A stretch of 64,000 nucleotides of DNA from Lutibacter profundi (lineage in GTDB: Bacteria; Bacteroidota; Bacteroidia; Flavobacteriales; Flavobacteriaceae), in contig NZ_CP013355.1 of assembly GCF_001543325.1 (NCBI RefSeq), positions 2,138,001 through 2,202,000 of the forward strand, in the 5' to 3' direction. A program made the position numbers and the translations under genes. Positions 27,929 through 37,299 of the stretch are shown here, piece after piece. Numbering within the stretch: the stretch's first letter is position 1; the number at the start of each line of letters is the position of its first letter. Under the pieces are notes generated by a model. That model saw nothing but the letters and a program-made list of their open reading frames with translations, made no database searches and had not been told where the DNA came from.

Positions 27929-28253
27929 AATTTTAATACAGTTATGAAGAAAGAAGATTTATTTTCTGATAAAATTCTAAAGCGGCAGCCCTGTTCTCTA
28001 TTGTTTTAACTATTATTTGTTAAAGTTTTCTTAGATCAACACCTATGTAAACATAAGATGACGAAATAACCGTAAAAGTAAATAATTCGAAGTGTCTTCT
28101 ATAAAGGGTGACAACGTAATTCGTTGTATCTGGATTAGCTACAAAATAGGGGGCTATTTTTTAAGCCTGATTGTCTATTTCTTTTATTAATGCACGGGGT
28201 TTATCTCGCATTGAATACAGAATAAAAAATGTATTAAAAAAATAATAGACACA
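27929..28253. other. Gene-free stretch between two terminators
   Basis: About 325 bases with no start-bearing open frame of useful length on either strand. The minus strand keeps a 46-codon open frame (28023-28160), then a TAA at 28020-28022, then 25 more open codons to a stop at 27942-27944. This could be a decayed gene or chance. No tRNA-like fold, no repeat copy and no promoter stands out. Confidence 0.5.
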
Positions 28254-28287
28254 AAAAAAGACTATCATTTAAGATAGCCTTTTTTTG
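28254..28287 (-). terminator. Terminator of the TonB receptor/lipoprotein operon
   Basis: AAAAAAAGACTATC and GATAGCCTTTTTTT form a 14-base-pair stem with one G-U pair. It is usable from either side and lies 22 bases past the lipoprotein stop. Confidence 0.75.
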
Positions 28288-28308
28288 TAATTTAATTAAA
28301 GTATGTTT

Positions 28309-29376
28309 TTATTGAAGAACGTACTGACCTCCAGTTAATATAACTTTCATTTGCCAAACTTCATTAGCTCCAGAATAAACATTGTAAAAAACAATAAATT
28401 TTTGTCCTTCTGCCATTCCTGGAAAGTTGTTTAAAAGAATTGTATTAATTTTAGCTAATCTAGCTTCAACAGATTCTTCATCTTTTCCAGCTCTTACATC
28501 AAAATTACCATAACGATCATTACCAACCAATGCATAGTCAGCAGATGTTAAAGTATATTTAATAGTGTTATCTGGTACCCAAGTAGTTCCATCATGACCA
28601 AATTTAATAGTCTCTAAAGCTACATTGTTATATTTAGACCATGAAGTTCCATCAAAAATATAATTATTCACATAACTTTTTGTTTGACCTCCACCTTTGT
28701 AAAGTTCATACATTGCTTGAACAATATCTCCAGCTTTTTTAGGGTTAAATTTATAAATATCAGGTAAAGCTAAAGGTATTTTTATAGCAGCTTCATCATG
28801 ACTTGAAAAATTAGGATAACTTTCACCCATTGCATTATATTCATCTGGAGTAAATCCAACAAATCTAGTCCATTGTCCATTTTCATATAAGAATCCATCA
28901 GTTAAAGTAGTTTCTCCACCAGCATAAAAACGGTATCTTAATGAATGAAATTCACCTTCACTTGGAGAAGGGAAGGTTGCATCTAAATAGTTAAATATAT
29001 GATAACTTCTATCGAAATTCCCATAAGTTCTTCCTGTTATTGCATTGTGTTCCGCATCAGATAATGCATAAACATATCCGCTTGGAGTACTCATAGGGTT
29101 ATACCATTTAAAGGTAACTGTTGCTAAAGAACCTTCACCCCACACAGGAAACTTTTTATTTAATAAACCAGGTATCATTGCTTTAGCATCATCAATAGAG
29201 CTAAAGTTACCATAATTTAAATTCAAAGCATCATAATCATCATCTGATAATGTTAATGTAGCATCACCGCTAATTATTTGTTCTTGAGCATCAAGAACAG
29301 CATTTATATCTTCCATAGGGTCACAGGCCGTAAAAAATAAGGCCAAAACCGGTAATAAATAAATAAATTTTTTCAT
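28309..29376 (-). CDS. Lipoprotein with four internal repeats, TonB receptor partner
   Basis: 355 residues with a lipoprotein signal (LLPVLALFFTAC, lipid Cys18). I do not recognise a named family. The mature part holds four copies of a motif of the form LT..DYDA....YGNF at about residues 43-58, 104-121, 175-190 and 275-292 (YGNF, YGNF, YPNF, YGNF), each followed by an amphipathic stretch and a Trp/Tyr-rich strand. It is encoded 17 bases after a TonB-dependent receptor, so it is probably the surface or periplasmic binding partner of that transporter, analogous to SusD-type partners but unrelated in sequence. Ligand unknown. Confidence 0.72.
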   Translation of the reverse strand: MKKFIYLLPVLALFFTACDPMEDINAVLDAQEQIISGDATLTLSDDDYDALNLNYGNFSSIDDAKAMIPGLLNKKFPVWGEGSLATVTFKWYNPMSTPSGYVYALSDAEHNAITGRTYGNFDRSYHIFNYLDATFPSPSEGEFHSLRYRFYAGGETTLTDGFLYENGQWTRFVGFTPDEYNAMGESYPNFSSHDEAAIKIPLALPDIYKFNPKKAGDIVQAMYELYKGGGQTKSYVNNYIFDGTSWSKYNNVALETIKFGHDGTTWVPDNTIKYTLTSADYALVGNDRYGNFDVRAGKDEESVEARLAKINTILLNNFPGMAEGQKFIVFYNVYSGANEVWQMKVILTGGQYVLQ

Positions 29377-29393
29377 TGTTATTATTTTTTTAA

Positions 29394-31922
29394 TTAAAAT
29401 CTAATTTTTGCACTTATGTTAAAAGTTCTTCCAAACCCGTACCAAACAAGAGCAGTTTGAGCAGTTGAACCAGCACCATCAGTTGCATCAGCAATATATT
29501 GTGTATCAAATACATTGTTCATTCTTCCTATCAAGGTTGTATCTAAATCTCCAATTTTAAACCCGTATCTGAAACTCATATCAAATGTTGTATATGCAGG
29601 AGCTTTCCATGCTTGAGGTGCATTAGGTGTACCTCTATCATTAGGATCATATCGAGCGTATAAATTATCAAAGAAGTTAAAATCTACTGTAAAATGTGTT
29701 TTTTCCATTATTTTGTAGTCTAAACCTAAAGCTGCTGTAGTTTGAGCAGCATCAGAAACTTTTAAACCATCAATAAACATATTTACAGTATTCACTAAGT
29801 TTTGTTCTTCATCAAAAATTTGAATATTTTCAAGGTCATTAGCCCAAGTCCAGTCACCTAGAGAAAGCATTCCTGTTATGGTTAAATTAGGAACTCTATA
29901 CGTAAAATCTAATTCAACACCTTGATGTAAAGCATTTACTCCTAAAATATTAGCAGTGCCAAATGTACCGTCTGGGTTTTGAAAACTTCTTGTTAAAGTT
30001 CTGTCGTTCCACTGCGTTCTGTATATATTAATATTAGCTGCAAATTTTTCACCTCTAAAACCATATCCTAGTTCAGCACTAAATATTTTTTCATTTTCAG
30101 CATCCGCATTAATATGTTCATTATCATACTGCAAGAAAACAGAAGTAAATATAGGAGCTTTTTCAAAGTAACCAATATTAGCAAATACATTATTTTCATC
30201 ATCAATATTGTAATTGGCTCCACCTTTTACACTATAGCCAAAAAAGTCGTATTTATCGGTTGTTTGAAGAGGGTCACTATCTAAGTAGTTAAAATAATCA
30301 ACTCTTCTATAAGAAGTGTTTGATGCAGCTACAGAAAGAAAGGTAGATAAGTCTTCAGTATTGTACTCTAATTGAGTAAATAACCCTTGCCATCCTACTT
30401 CACCATCATTATTATAAGCAAACGTGTCACCAACTTTTAAGGCTCTATTTGGATTGTTTATATCAGAATTATCATAAGCATATTCTCCACCTAACAAATC
30501 GGTTACTTCTCTAAAGTGTTTACCAACATAAGATCTAATGTCTACACCACCAATAAATGATATATTATCAGTTAATTCGGTTTTAAAAGTTGATAAAACT
30601 CCATACCAACTATGGTCATTTCTTGAAGCTCTTAAGAATGCTTCAGACCCTAACGCTCCGTTAGCTCTGTTAATTTCAACAATATTATCTAAATCAATTG
30701 GTTGGTCAAAACCACCTAGTCTAACTTTAAATAAATCTCTGTTAGTACCAGCAGTTCCACCACCACCTCCTGAACCCCAAGAGGCATATAAAGCTGTAGA
30801 TAAGTTTGTTTTATCACTTATTGTCCAATAGTGATTTAAAGAAGTTTGAGATTTGTGATAGAAGTTGTCTTCTACATGCACTACTTGTCCATTTTTGTAA
30901 CCCCAGTCTGGGTTAAATTTAATACCACTTTCAGCATTTCTATATGTTGAAATTAAACTTCTGTTTTGTCTTTGACCATGTCTTTGTGGTGCTCCAAAAG
31001 AAGTTAAAGATAATTTATGATTGTCATTTATTTGTTTAGAAATATTCACAAAATAATTGTAACCTTCAAATTCGGTTCCATCTACATAACCATTTCCTTT
31101 AGTTTTAGCAGCAGAAACTGTTGCAGCAAAACCATTATCTAATAATCCTGTAGAGACAGTTACTCCATATTTTTGGTAACCATCGTTACCAACAGAAGTA
31201 GTTACATTTCCTCCTTTTTCAATATCGGTAGTTTTAGAGATAATATTTATTGTACCACCAATAGAAGGTACAGCAACTTTAGAAGCTCCTAAACCTCTTT
31301 GTACCTGCATAGCACTTGTAACATCGGCTAAGCCAGCCCAGTTGCTCCAATAAACTCTACCGTTTTCCATATCATTAACAGGCACACCATTAATCATAAC
31401 AGCAACATTTTCAGAGTTAAACCCTCTTAAATTTAATCTACCATCACCAAAACCACCACCTGATTTAGTAGCATATACACCTGGTGTAGATTTTAAAATT
31501 TCAGGAAACTCTTGAGATCCTAATTTATTTTCAATAACATCAGCTTTTATTGTAGAAACAGCTATTGGTGTTTTTCTATCAACAGCAAAAGATACGGCAG
31601 TAATAACAATCTCGTCTAAGGATTCTGCAGAAAGTTTTAAAGCAATTGTACCAAAGTTTGTGTCTCCATTAAAAGTTAATGTTTTTGTTTCGTACCCAAC
31701 AAATGAAACAACAATAGTTCCACTAGAAACCGAAGTTTCAAATGTAAAATATCCATCAAAATCTGATGAAGCTCCTGTCTGTAATCCTTTAAGGACTACG
31801 GAAGCACCGGGTAGTGGTTGATTTGTTTCATCCACTATTTTACCAGTAAGTTTAGTTTGTCCAAAAATGATAGATGTTGAAACCAACATAACTACCATTA
31901 GCCAATTTTTTAAATTTCTCAT
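29394..31922 (-). CDS. TonB-dependent outer-membrane receptor
   Basis: 842 residues. Signal peptide (about 1-22), carboxypeptidase-regulatory-like domain (about 24-105, TGKIVDETNQPLPGASVVLKG), plug domain (about 118-235, with LRGFNSENVAVMINGVPVND), then a 22-strand barrel region ending in the aromatic residue of ISAKIRF. It imports a ligand across the outer membrane using TonB-ExbBD energy. It is not of the SusC length class (about 1000 residues) and lacks a SusD neighbour. With the downstream lipoprotein it forms a two-gene operon. No Fur-like box was recognised upstream, so iron uptake is possible but unproven. Confidence 0.93.
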   Translation of the reverse strand: MRNLKNWLMVVMLVSTSIIFGQTKLTGKIVDETNQPLPGASVVLKGLQTGASSDFDGYFTFETSVSSGTIVVSFVGYETKTLTFNGDTNFGTIALKLSAESLDEIVITAVSFAVDRKTPIAVSTIKADVIENKLGSQEFPEILKSTPGVYATKSGGGFGDGRLNLRGFNSENVAVMINGVPVNDMENGRVYWSNWAGLADVTSAMQVQRGLGASKVAVPSIGGTINIISKTTDIEKGGNVTTSVGNDGYQKYGVTVSTGLLDNGFAATVSAAKTKGNGYVDGTEFEGYNYFVNISKQINDNHKLSLTSFGAPQRHGQRQNRSLISTYRNAESGIKFNPDWGYKNGQVVHVEDNFYHKSQTSLNHYWTISDKTNLSTALYASWGSGGGGGTAGTNRDLFKVRLGGFDQPIDLDNIVEINRANGALGSEAFLRASRNDHSWYGVLSTFKTELTDNISFIGGVDIRSYVGKHFREVTDLLGGEYAYDNSDINNPNRALKVGDTFAYNNDGEVGWQGLFTQLEYNTEDLSTFLSVAASNTSYRRVDYFNYLDSDPLQTTDKYDFFGYSVKGGANYNIDDENNVFANIGYFEKAPIFTSVFLQYDNEHINADAENEKIFSAELGYGFRGEKFAANINIYRTQWNDRTLTRSFQNPDGTFGTANILGVNALHQGVELDFTYRVPNLTITGMLSLGDWTWANDLENIQIFDEEQNLVNTVNMFIDGLKVSDAAQTTAALGLDYKIMEKTHFTVDFNFFDNLYARYDPNDRGTPNAPQAWKAPAYTTFDMSFRYGFKIGDLDTTLIGRMNNVFDTQYIADATDGAGSTAQTALVWYGFGRTFNISAKIRF

Positions 31923-32133
31923 TGTGTAATTTTAATTTGAATTAAATGTTTGTGCAAAAATGCAACTAATTATTGATTTGGTTATTTAACTAATTGTTAA
32001 ATTTTAACAAAAAATTAAGACTATTAAAATTAAGCAAAACAACCTTAAAAACTGAGTTACATCACTTTAAATATTAACAGTTTATTAACAGATGTTAAAA
32101 TTTTAAAAGGGTTGCTTTTTTTTAAAATAAAAA

Positions 32134-33705
32134 TTAGTTTTTTTCATATATTTTTTGAGCCAATTCTTTCCCTAATTCAACCCCAAACTGGTCATAACTA
32201 AAAATATTCCAAATAATGCCTTGAACAAATATTTTGTGTTCATAAAAAGCGATTAAACTCCCTAAAGTTTTAGGAGTTAGTTTTTCTATTAAAATGCTTG
32301 TACTAGGTTTATTTCCTTTAAATACCTTAAAAGGTAATAGTTGATTAATATCATCAATATTGCCTTGTGTTTTTAAATCTAAATGAACTTCTTGTTTTGT
32401 TTTACCTTCAGCTAAGGCTTGTGTTTGGGCAAAAAAGTTTGCCATTAATTTTTTGTGGTGTTCTTCATCTCCGTAGAGCGATTGTTTGAATCCAATAAAA
32501 TCTGCGGGAATTAATTTTGTTCCTTGATGTAATAACTGCATAAAGGCATGTTGAGCATTTGTACCTGTACTTCCCCAAATAATATTACCAGTTTGATAAT
32601 TTATATTTTCGCCATTTCTATCAACACTTTTTCCATTACTTTCCATAATGGCTTGTTGTAGATATGGAGCAAATTTTGTTAAATATTGTGTGTAAGGTAA
32701 AATAACTTCTGTTTCAGCATTAAAAAAGTTAGTATACCAAACACCAATTAAGCTAGCAATAATTGGAGCATTTTTTTCAAAAGGAGTATTTTTAAAATGT
32801 TCATCCATTTCAAAAGCGCCAATTAGAAGGTTGTGAAAATTTTTAAATCCTATCGCCAAACTAATGGAAAGGCCAACAGTACTCCAAAGTGAAAAACGAC
32901 CTCCAACCCAACTCCACATTGGGAAAATATTTTCAGAAGCTATTCCAAATTCACTAGCCATAGTTAAGTTTGTAGACACAGCTACAAAGTGTTTTGCCAC
33001 ATCTTTTTTGTTGGCTGATTGTAAAAACCATTTTTTTATTGTAGTTGCGTTGGTTAAAGTTTCTTGTGTTGTAAATGTTTTTGAAACAATTATAAATAAG
33101 GTAGTTTCAGGATTTAAATTTTTGAGTACTTCTTGTACATGGTCACCATCAATATTTGAAATAAAATGAATATTTAAATGATTTTTGTAATATTTTAAAG
33201 ACTCTACAACCATATCTGGACCTAAATCTGATCCACCTATACCAATATTTACAACATCGGTAATTGTTTTTCCTGAATAGCCTTTCCATTGGCCAGAAAT
33301 AACACTACTACTGAAAGAATCCATTTTATTTAATGCCTCTTTTATTTCTAGCATTATATTTTTATCATCTACAATAATTTCACTATCTAATTGGTTTCTT
33401 AATGCGGTATGTAAAACAGCTCTCTTTTCGGTTTGATTAATTTTTTCTCCTGAAAAATAAGCATTTATTGCATTTTTTAAATCAACTTCATTTGCAAGGT
33501 TTAATAGGTGGTTTAGTGTTTTTTCTGTGATTCTATTTTTTGAAAAATCAAATTCAAAACTATTAAAGTTAATGGTGAATTTATTTTTTCTGTTACTATC
33601 ATCTCTGAATAATGTTTTTAAATGGATATCTTTAACTTCTTTATAGTGAGTAGTTAGTTGTTTCCAAGCGTTGGTTTTTGTTGGATTAATATTTTTCATG
33701 GACAT
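32134..33705 (-). CDS. pgi: Glucose-6-phosphate isomerase
   Basis: 523 residues, somewhat shorter than the 549 of E. coli. Signatures present: [43 protein letters not shown] and the C-terminal catalytic Lys region [13 protein letters not shown] (here [11 protein letters not shown]). The active-site Glu/His lie in [12 protein letters not shown] and [13 protein letters not shown]. It interconverts glucose-6-P and fructose-6-P in glycolysis. It starts 3 bases after the end of the M23 peptidase gene, suggesting cotranscription. Confidence 0.96.
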   Translation of the reverse strand: MSMKNINPTKTNAWKQLTTHYKEVKDIHLKTLFRDDSNRKNKFTINFNSFEFDFSKNRITEKTLNHLLNLANEVDLKNAINAYFSGEKINQTEKRAVLHTALRNQLDSEIIVDDKNIMLEIKEALNKMDSFSSSVISGQWKGYSGKTITDVVNIGIGGSDLGPDMVVESLKYYKNHLNIHFISNIDGDHVQEVLKNLNPETTLFIIVSKTFTTQETLTNATTIKKWFLQSANKKDVAKHFVAVSTNLTMASEFGIASENIFPMWSWVGGRFSLWSTVGLSISLAIGFKNFHNLLIGAFEMDEHFKNTPFEKNAPIIASLIGVWYTNFFNAETEVILPYTQYLTKFAPYLQQAIMESNGKSVDRNGENINYQTGNIIWGSTGTNAQHAFMQLLHQGTKLIPADFIGFKQSLYGDEEHHKKLMANFFAQTQALAEGKTKQEVHLDLKTQGNIDDINQLLPFKVFKGNKPSTSILIEKLTPKTLGSLIAFYEHKIFVQGIIWNIFSYDQFGVELGKELAQKIYEKN

Positions 33706-33708
33706 ATT

Positions 33709-34971
33709 CTAGTTCTTTAATTCTTCTTTTGAAATTACTATATCATCAGTTAGTTCAGGGTAATTTATTTTATCTAATTTAGTTTTTAGAGGCTCTATAA
33801 ATTTAAAATAAGCAGCTTTTATTTCCTTTTTCATGGGTTTTGCAGCAGGCAACTTTTGCTTCAGAGGGTCAACTTGTTTCCCGTTTTTCCAAAATCTGTA
33901 ACAAACATGTGGTCCTGCCGTATTTCCAGTCATTCCTACATATCCTATAACTTCACCTTGTTTTACAACATCACCAACCTTTACGGCTCTTTTACTCATA
34001 TGTAAATATTGTGTGCTGTAGGTTCCATTATGACGAACTTTTACATAATTACCATTACCTCCTTTATAACGAGACTCTATTACAGTTCCATTTGCAGTTG
34101 ACATTATTGGAGTCCCAACTGGGCCGGCAAAATCTGTACCTTTGTGAGGTCTAATTCTGTTGCCATAAAAAGCAATTCTTCTACGTAAATTATAACGAGA
34201 AGAAATTCTACTAAATTTCAAAGGTGCTTTTAAAAATTGGCGACGTAAATTTGCTGCTTTATCATCAAAATAATCGGGAATGCCTATGGTTGAATCTGCC
34301 AAAAATTTAAAGGCATAAAAGGGTTTGCCTCCATGTTCAAAATAGGCAGCTTTTATTTCTCCAATGCCAACAGGGATACTATCATTGATGTATAACTGCT
34401 CATAAATTAATTTGAATTTGTCATTTTTTTGCAATCTAAAAAAGTCAATAGTCCAGGCGTATATGTCTGATAATTCATAAGCGAGGTATAGATTCAAGCC
34501 TTGTTTATCCATTGCTTCAGAAAGGTTATTTGTAATTACACCTGAAGCGGTTTTAATAACTGTCTGTATAGGTTTTTTAGCATTATAAGCTGTAATTATA
34601 GAGTCTTTAAAATCAATTACGGTATAGCGTACTTTGGAGTGTTTATAAATAAAAACTTGTGCTTTTTCAGTTGAATCTTTTTTTGCTAAAATGGTATAAG
34701 GGGCACCACTTTTAATTTTACGAACATTAAAAGTATCTTTAACTTTACTTACTATTTCAAGTACTTTTGGGTATTCAATATGATGTTTGTCAAGTATTTC
34801 ACTGAAATTTTCACCAGGTTTAATAGTGTCATTAATTACCTTGTAATTGCTTAATTTAAAACCATACTCATAAATTTCAATGGGTTCTGGAGGTGTTTTT
34901 TTTATTTCAGGTTTGTCATCTTTACAGGCTATAAAAATTAAAGCAATTAAAAGTGAAACTATTTTTTTCAA
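33709..34971 (-). CDS. M23 family peptidoglycan peptidase, lipoprotein
   Basis: 420 residues with lipobox LIFIAC (lipid Cys16). The N-terminal half has an OapA/LysM-like region (about 45-120, KPGENFSEILDKHHI). The LytM/M23 domain spans about 255-372 with zinc ligands His276 and Asp280 (RPHKGTDFAG) and catalytic His355. The second His of the usual HxH motif is Cys357 (GPHVCYRFW), so the third zinc ligand would be a cysteine. I recall the same HVC form in related Bacteroidota proteins, so this is probably a lineage trait and not a broken enzyme. It probably cuts peptidoglycan cross-links. It lies directly upstream of pgi. Confidence 0.9.
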   Translation of the reverse strand: MKKIVSLLIALIFIACKDDKPEIKKTPPEPIEIYEYGFKLSNYKVINDTIKPGENFSEILDKHHIEYPKVLEIVSKVKDTFNVRKIKSGAPYTILAKKDSTEKAQVFIYKHSKVRYTVIDFKDSIITAYNAKKPIQTVIKTASGVITNNLSEAMDKQGLNLYLAYELSDIYAWTIDFFRLQKNDKFKLIYEQLYINDSIPVGIGEIKAAYFEHGGKPFYAFKFLADSTIGIPDYFDDKAANLRRQFLKAPLKFSRISSRYNLRRRIAFYGNRIRPHKGTDFAGPVGTPIMSTANGTVIESRYKGGNGNYVKVRHNGTYSTQYLHMSKRAVKVGDVVKQGEVIGYVGMTGNTAGPHVCYRFWKNGKQVDPLKQKLPAAKPMKKEIKAAYFKFIEPLKTKLDKINYPELTDDIVISKEELKN

Positions 34972-35026
34972 GAGGTGCTATTTTACGAGTTAATTTAGAA
35001 TAAAAAATAAAACGCAAAAGTACAAT

Positions 35027-35827
35027 TTAATTGTTAAAAATAATATTAAAAGGGTGGACTAAACCTTTAAACTCATCTAAATCGGCTCTAAGTGATCCAA
35101 CAGCTAGAGAAGCTTTAATACGGAGAGGAATTTTATTTTTATCATCACTTATCCATACGGTAACACTTTCTTGTTCTTTAAAAACTCGGCCTGCCTGTAC
35201 AATTGGTCTAAATTTCAAGGCTCTAACGTTACCATATTTTGTTTTTATAATTTCTTTACCTAAAAACCGAAGTTTGAAGTTGGTAATTTCTTGATCTAAA
35301 AACATTTTTAATTCAATTTCTTCGCCAATTGATAAATTATTAATTTTTTGATTTCTTAAAAAATATAAAGAGGATAACATATCCTGAATGTTACTACTTA
35401 TTGGATATTTTTTTTCGGTTTTGTGTTTGTGGTTTTTAACAATAGCATGATTTGTATCATAATCAAATAAAATCTCCTTGTCTTTAGTATGTCCCCCTTC
35501 GTTAATTTTTCTAATAAACCGGTAGGGTTTTAAAGATTCTTTGTATATAAAGGATTCATAATTATCATTTACTTTAAAAAACAGGCTAATAAACCCAGTA
35601 GATTTTCCTTTTCCTATAATGTGAAAAGCTTCTTTTGAATTATTTGTAGTTTCCCTAACTTCAATTGTTGAATAACCCGCATTAAAAAAATTACTATAGC
35701 TCATTCTAAATTTAAGCCATTCTCCTTTTTGAAAAGCAAATTTTGTTTCAGTATTTTCATTCCCAGATGACTGTGCGAATGAATACATTGAAATTATTAA
35801 TATTAACAGGTTAATTAATTTTTTCAT
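35027..35827 (-). CDS. DUF3108 family exported protein
   Basis: 266 residues with signal peptide (LINLLILIISMYSFAQ). FQKGEWLKFRMSYSNFFNAGYSTIEV at the start, FHIIGKGKSTGFISLFF, and the end VTVWISDDKNKIPLRIKASLAVGSLRADL fit the DUF3108 family (beta-rich, lipoprotein-transport-like fold). No catalytic motif is seen. It sits just upstream of the M23 peptidase gene (55-base gap), so an envelope role is likely. Confidence 0.75.
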   Translation of the reverse strand: MKKLINLLILIISMYSFAQSSGNENTETKFAFQKGEWLKFRMSYSNFFNAGYSTIEVRETTNNSKEAFHIIGKGKSTGFISLFFKVNDNYESFIYKESLKPYRFIRKINEGGHTKDKEILFDYDTNHAIVKNHKHKTEKKYPISSNIQDMLSSLYFLRNQKINNLSIGEEIELKMFLDQEITNFKLRFLGKEIIKTKYGNVRALKFRPIVQAGRVFKEQESVTVWISDDKNKIPLRIKASLAVGSLRADLDEFKGLVHPFNIIFNN

Positions 35828-35883
35828 TAGTTTATTAATGGACGATTATTTTGTAGATAAATTACAACTACTGTTCCAAAAGT

Positions 35884-35918
35884 AATAAAAGCTTAACAAA
35901 TAGGGTTAAGCTTTTATT
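35884..35918 (-). terminator. Terminator downstream of hpd
   Basis: AATAAAAGCTTAAC and GTTAAGCTTTTATT form a perfect 14-base-pair stem with a 7-base loop, 16 bases past the hpd stop. Confidence 0.75.
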
Positions 35919-35934
35919 AAAATAATAGTTTTAA

Positions 35935-37092
35935 TTATAATGTTCCTCGTCTTTCTTGTTCTGCTTCAATTGATTCAAAAAGCGCTTTAAAATTACCTTT
36001 CCCAAAAGATTGTGCACCTTTTCGTTGAATTATTTCAAAAAAGAGCGTGGGTCTATCTGAAACGGGCTTGGTAAATATTTGTAATAAATAGCCTTCATCA
36101 TCTCTATCAACTAAAATACCTAAATCTTTTAATTCGGCTAAATTTTCATCAATTTCGCCAACTCTATCTAAAACAGTATCATAATATGAGCCGGGAACAT
36201 ATAAAAATTCAACACCTCGCTTTGTCATAGCTTTTACAGTTTCTAAAATGTTATTAGTTGCAACGGCAATGTGCTGAACACCTGGTCCGTTATTAAATTC
36301 TAAATATTCTTCAATTTGTGATTTTTTAAGTCCTTCAGCAGGTTCATTTATTGGAAATTTAACTCTACCATTGCCATTGGTCATTACTTTACTCATTAAA
36401 GCTGTAAATTGGGTTGAAATATCTTTATCATCAAAAGTAATTAAGTTAGCAAAGCCCATGGTTTTACGGTAGAACTCAGACCAAACGTTCATTTCATTCC
36501 ATCCAACGTTTCCTACCATATGATCAATATATTTTAACCCAACATCAGTTGGGTTGTATATAGATTCCCACTTTTCAAATTTTGGTAAAAACAATCCGTT
36601 ATAATTTTTACGTTCTACAAAAATATGAACGGTATCTCCGTAAGTATGAATTCCAGAGCGAATAACTTCTCCGTTTTCATCACTTTCTTTGGTTGGTTTT
36701 AAAAATGATTTCGCCCCTCTTTTTGTAGTTTCTTCCCAAGCTTTGGTTGCGTCTTCAACCCATAAAGCCACAACTTTAACTCCGTCTCCATGTTTTTCTA
36801 TATGTTCAAAAATTTCATTATTTTTTGAGTTTGGCATTGGAGTAGTTAGTACTAGCCTAATTTTATCTTGTACGAGTACGTAACTTGTTCTATCGGTTAA
36901 ACCAGTTTCTAAGCCGGCATAAGCTAAAGATTGAAATCCGAATGCAGTTTTATAATATACTGCTGCTTGTTTGGCGTTTCCTACGTATAATTCTACGTAG
37001 TCAGTTCCTAATAAAGGTAAAAAATCGTCGGCTTCAGGAAATATTTTTTCTAAGCCATAATCAAAGTTTTGTATGTTTTTTAGTTTTTGCAT
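35935..37092 (-). CDS. hpd: 4-hydroxyphenylpyruvate dioxygenase
   Basis: 385 residues. Two vicinal-oxygen-chelate halves: the N-terminal with YVELYVGNAKQAAVYY, the C-terminal with KYIDHMVGNVGWNEM. Iron ligands fit His in IDHMVGNV, His in GPGVQHIAVAT and Glu in LFFEIIQRKGAQSFGKGNFKAL, the enzyme's C-terminal signature. It converts 4-hydroxyphenylpyruvate to homogentisate in tyrosine breakdown. It lies downstream of hmgA on the same strand with a 207-base gap containing a possible gene remnant. Confidence 0.96.
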   Translation of the reverse strand: MQKLKNIQNFDYGLEKIFPEADDFLPLLGTDYVELYVGNAKQAAVYYKTAFGFQSLAYAGLETGLTDRTSYVLVQDKIRLVLTTPMPNSKNNEIFEHIEKHGDGVKVVALWVEDATKAWEETTKRGAKSFLKPTKESDENGEVIRSGIHTYGDTVHIFVERKNYNGLFLPKFEKWESIYNPTDVGLKYIDHMVGNVGWNEMNVWSEFYRKTMGFANLITFDDKDISTQFTALMSKVMTNGNGRVKFPINEPAEGLKKSQIEEYLEFNNGPGVQHIAVATNNILETVKAMTKRGVEFLYVPGSYYDTVLDRVGEIDENLAELKDLGILVDRDDEGYLLQIFTKPVSDRPTLFFEIIQRKGAQSFGKGNFKALFESIEAEQERRGTL

Positions 37093-37173
37093 TTTTAAAA
37101 TTTTAATAAAAGAAAAAAAATATAGAGAAATACTACGCTAAACCATTATGGGAACCATAGTTGTTTTTTAAAA

Positions 37174-37299
37174 TTATTCTGTTTTTTCTTCGAGTTTGTT
37201 TAATGTTTCGGTATTAATGTGTGTTTTACGATGAGCAATTAAAAAAGGTATTGTAATTTGTTAGCCTTTCTTCTTTGCTCTTTTTTCTAGCAGTTTAAT
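37174..37299 (-). pseudogene. Possible short coding remnant between hmgA and hpd
   Basis: In frame with hmgA and directly after its stop, 12 codons (IKLLEKRAKKKG) end in TAA at 37261-37263. Then 28 codons with coding-like composition (start QITIPFLIAHRKTHINTETL) run to TAA at 37174-37176. It has no start codon of its own. It could be the tail of a gene lost from a tyrosine-degradation operon, or chance in AT-rich DNA. The source family is not recognised. Confidence 0.25.

Noticed and set aside
28023-28160. 46-codon open frame on the minus strand, extended by 25 codons after one stop
   Set aside because: No start codon, no recognisable family and a stop in the middle. In AT-rich DNA this length can arise by chance, so it is only described as part of the gene-free stretch.
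28161-28212. A short minus-strand peptide reading beginning MRDK
   Set aside because: Careful recount of the T run showed that the apparent coding phase breaks, leaving a 25-codon frame without family or ribosome-site support.
29394-31922. SusCD-type polysaccharide utilisation locus
   Set aside because: The receptor is shorter than SusC, the partner lipoprotein is not SusD, and no glycoside hydrolase lies nearby.
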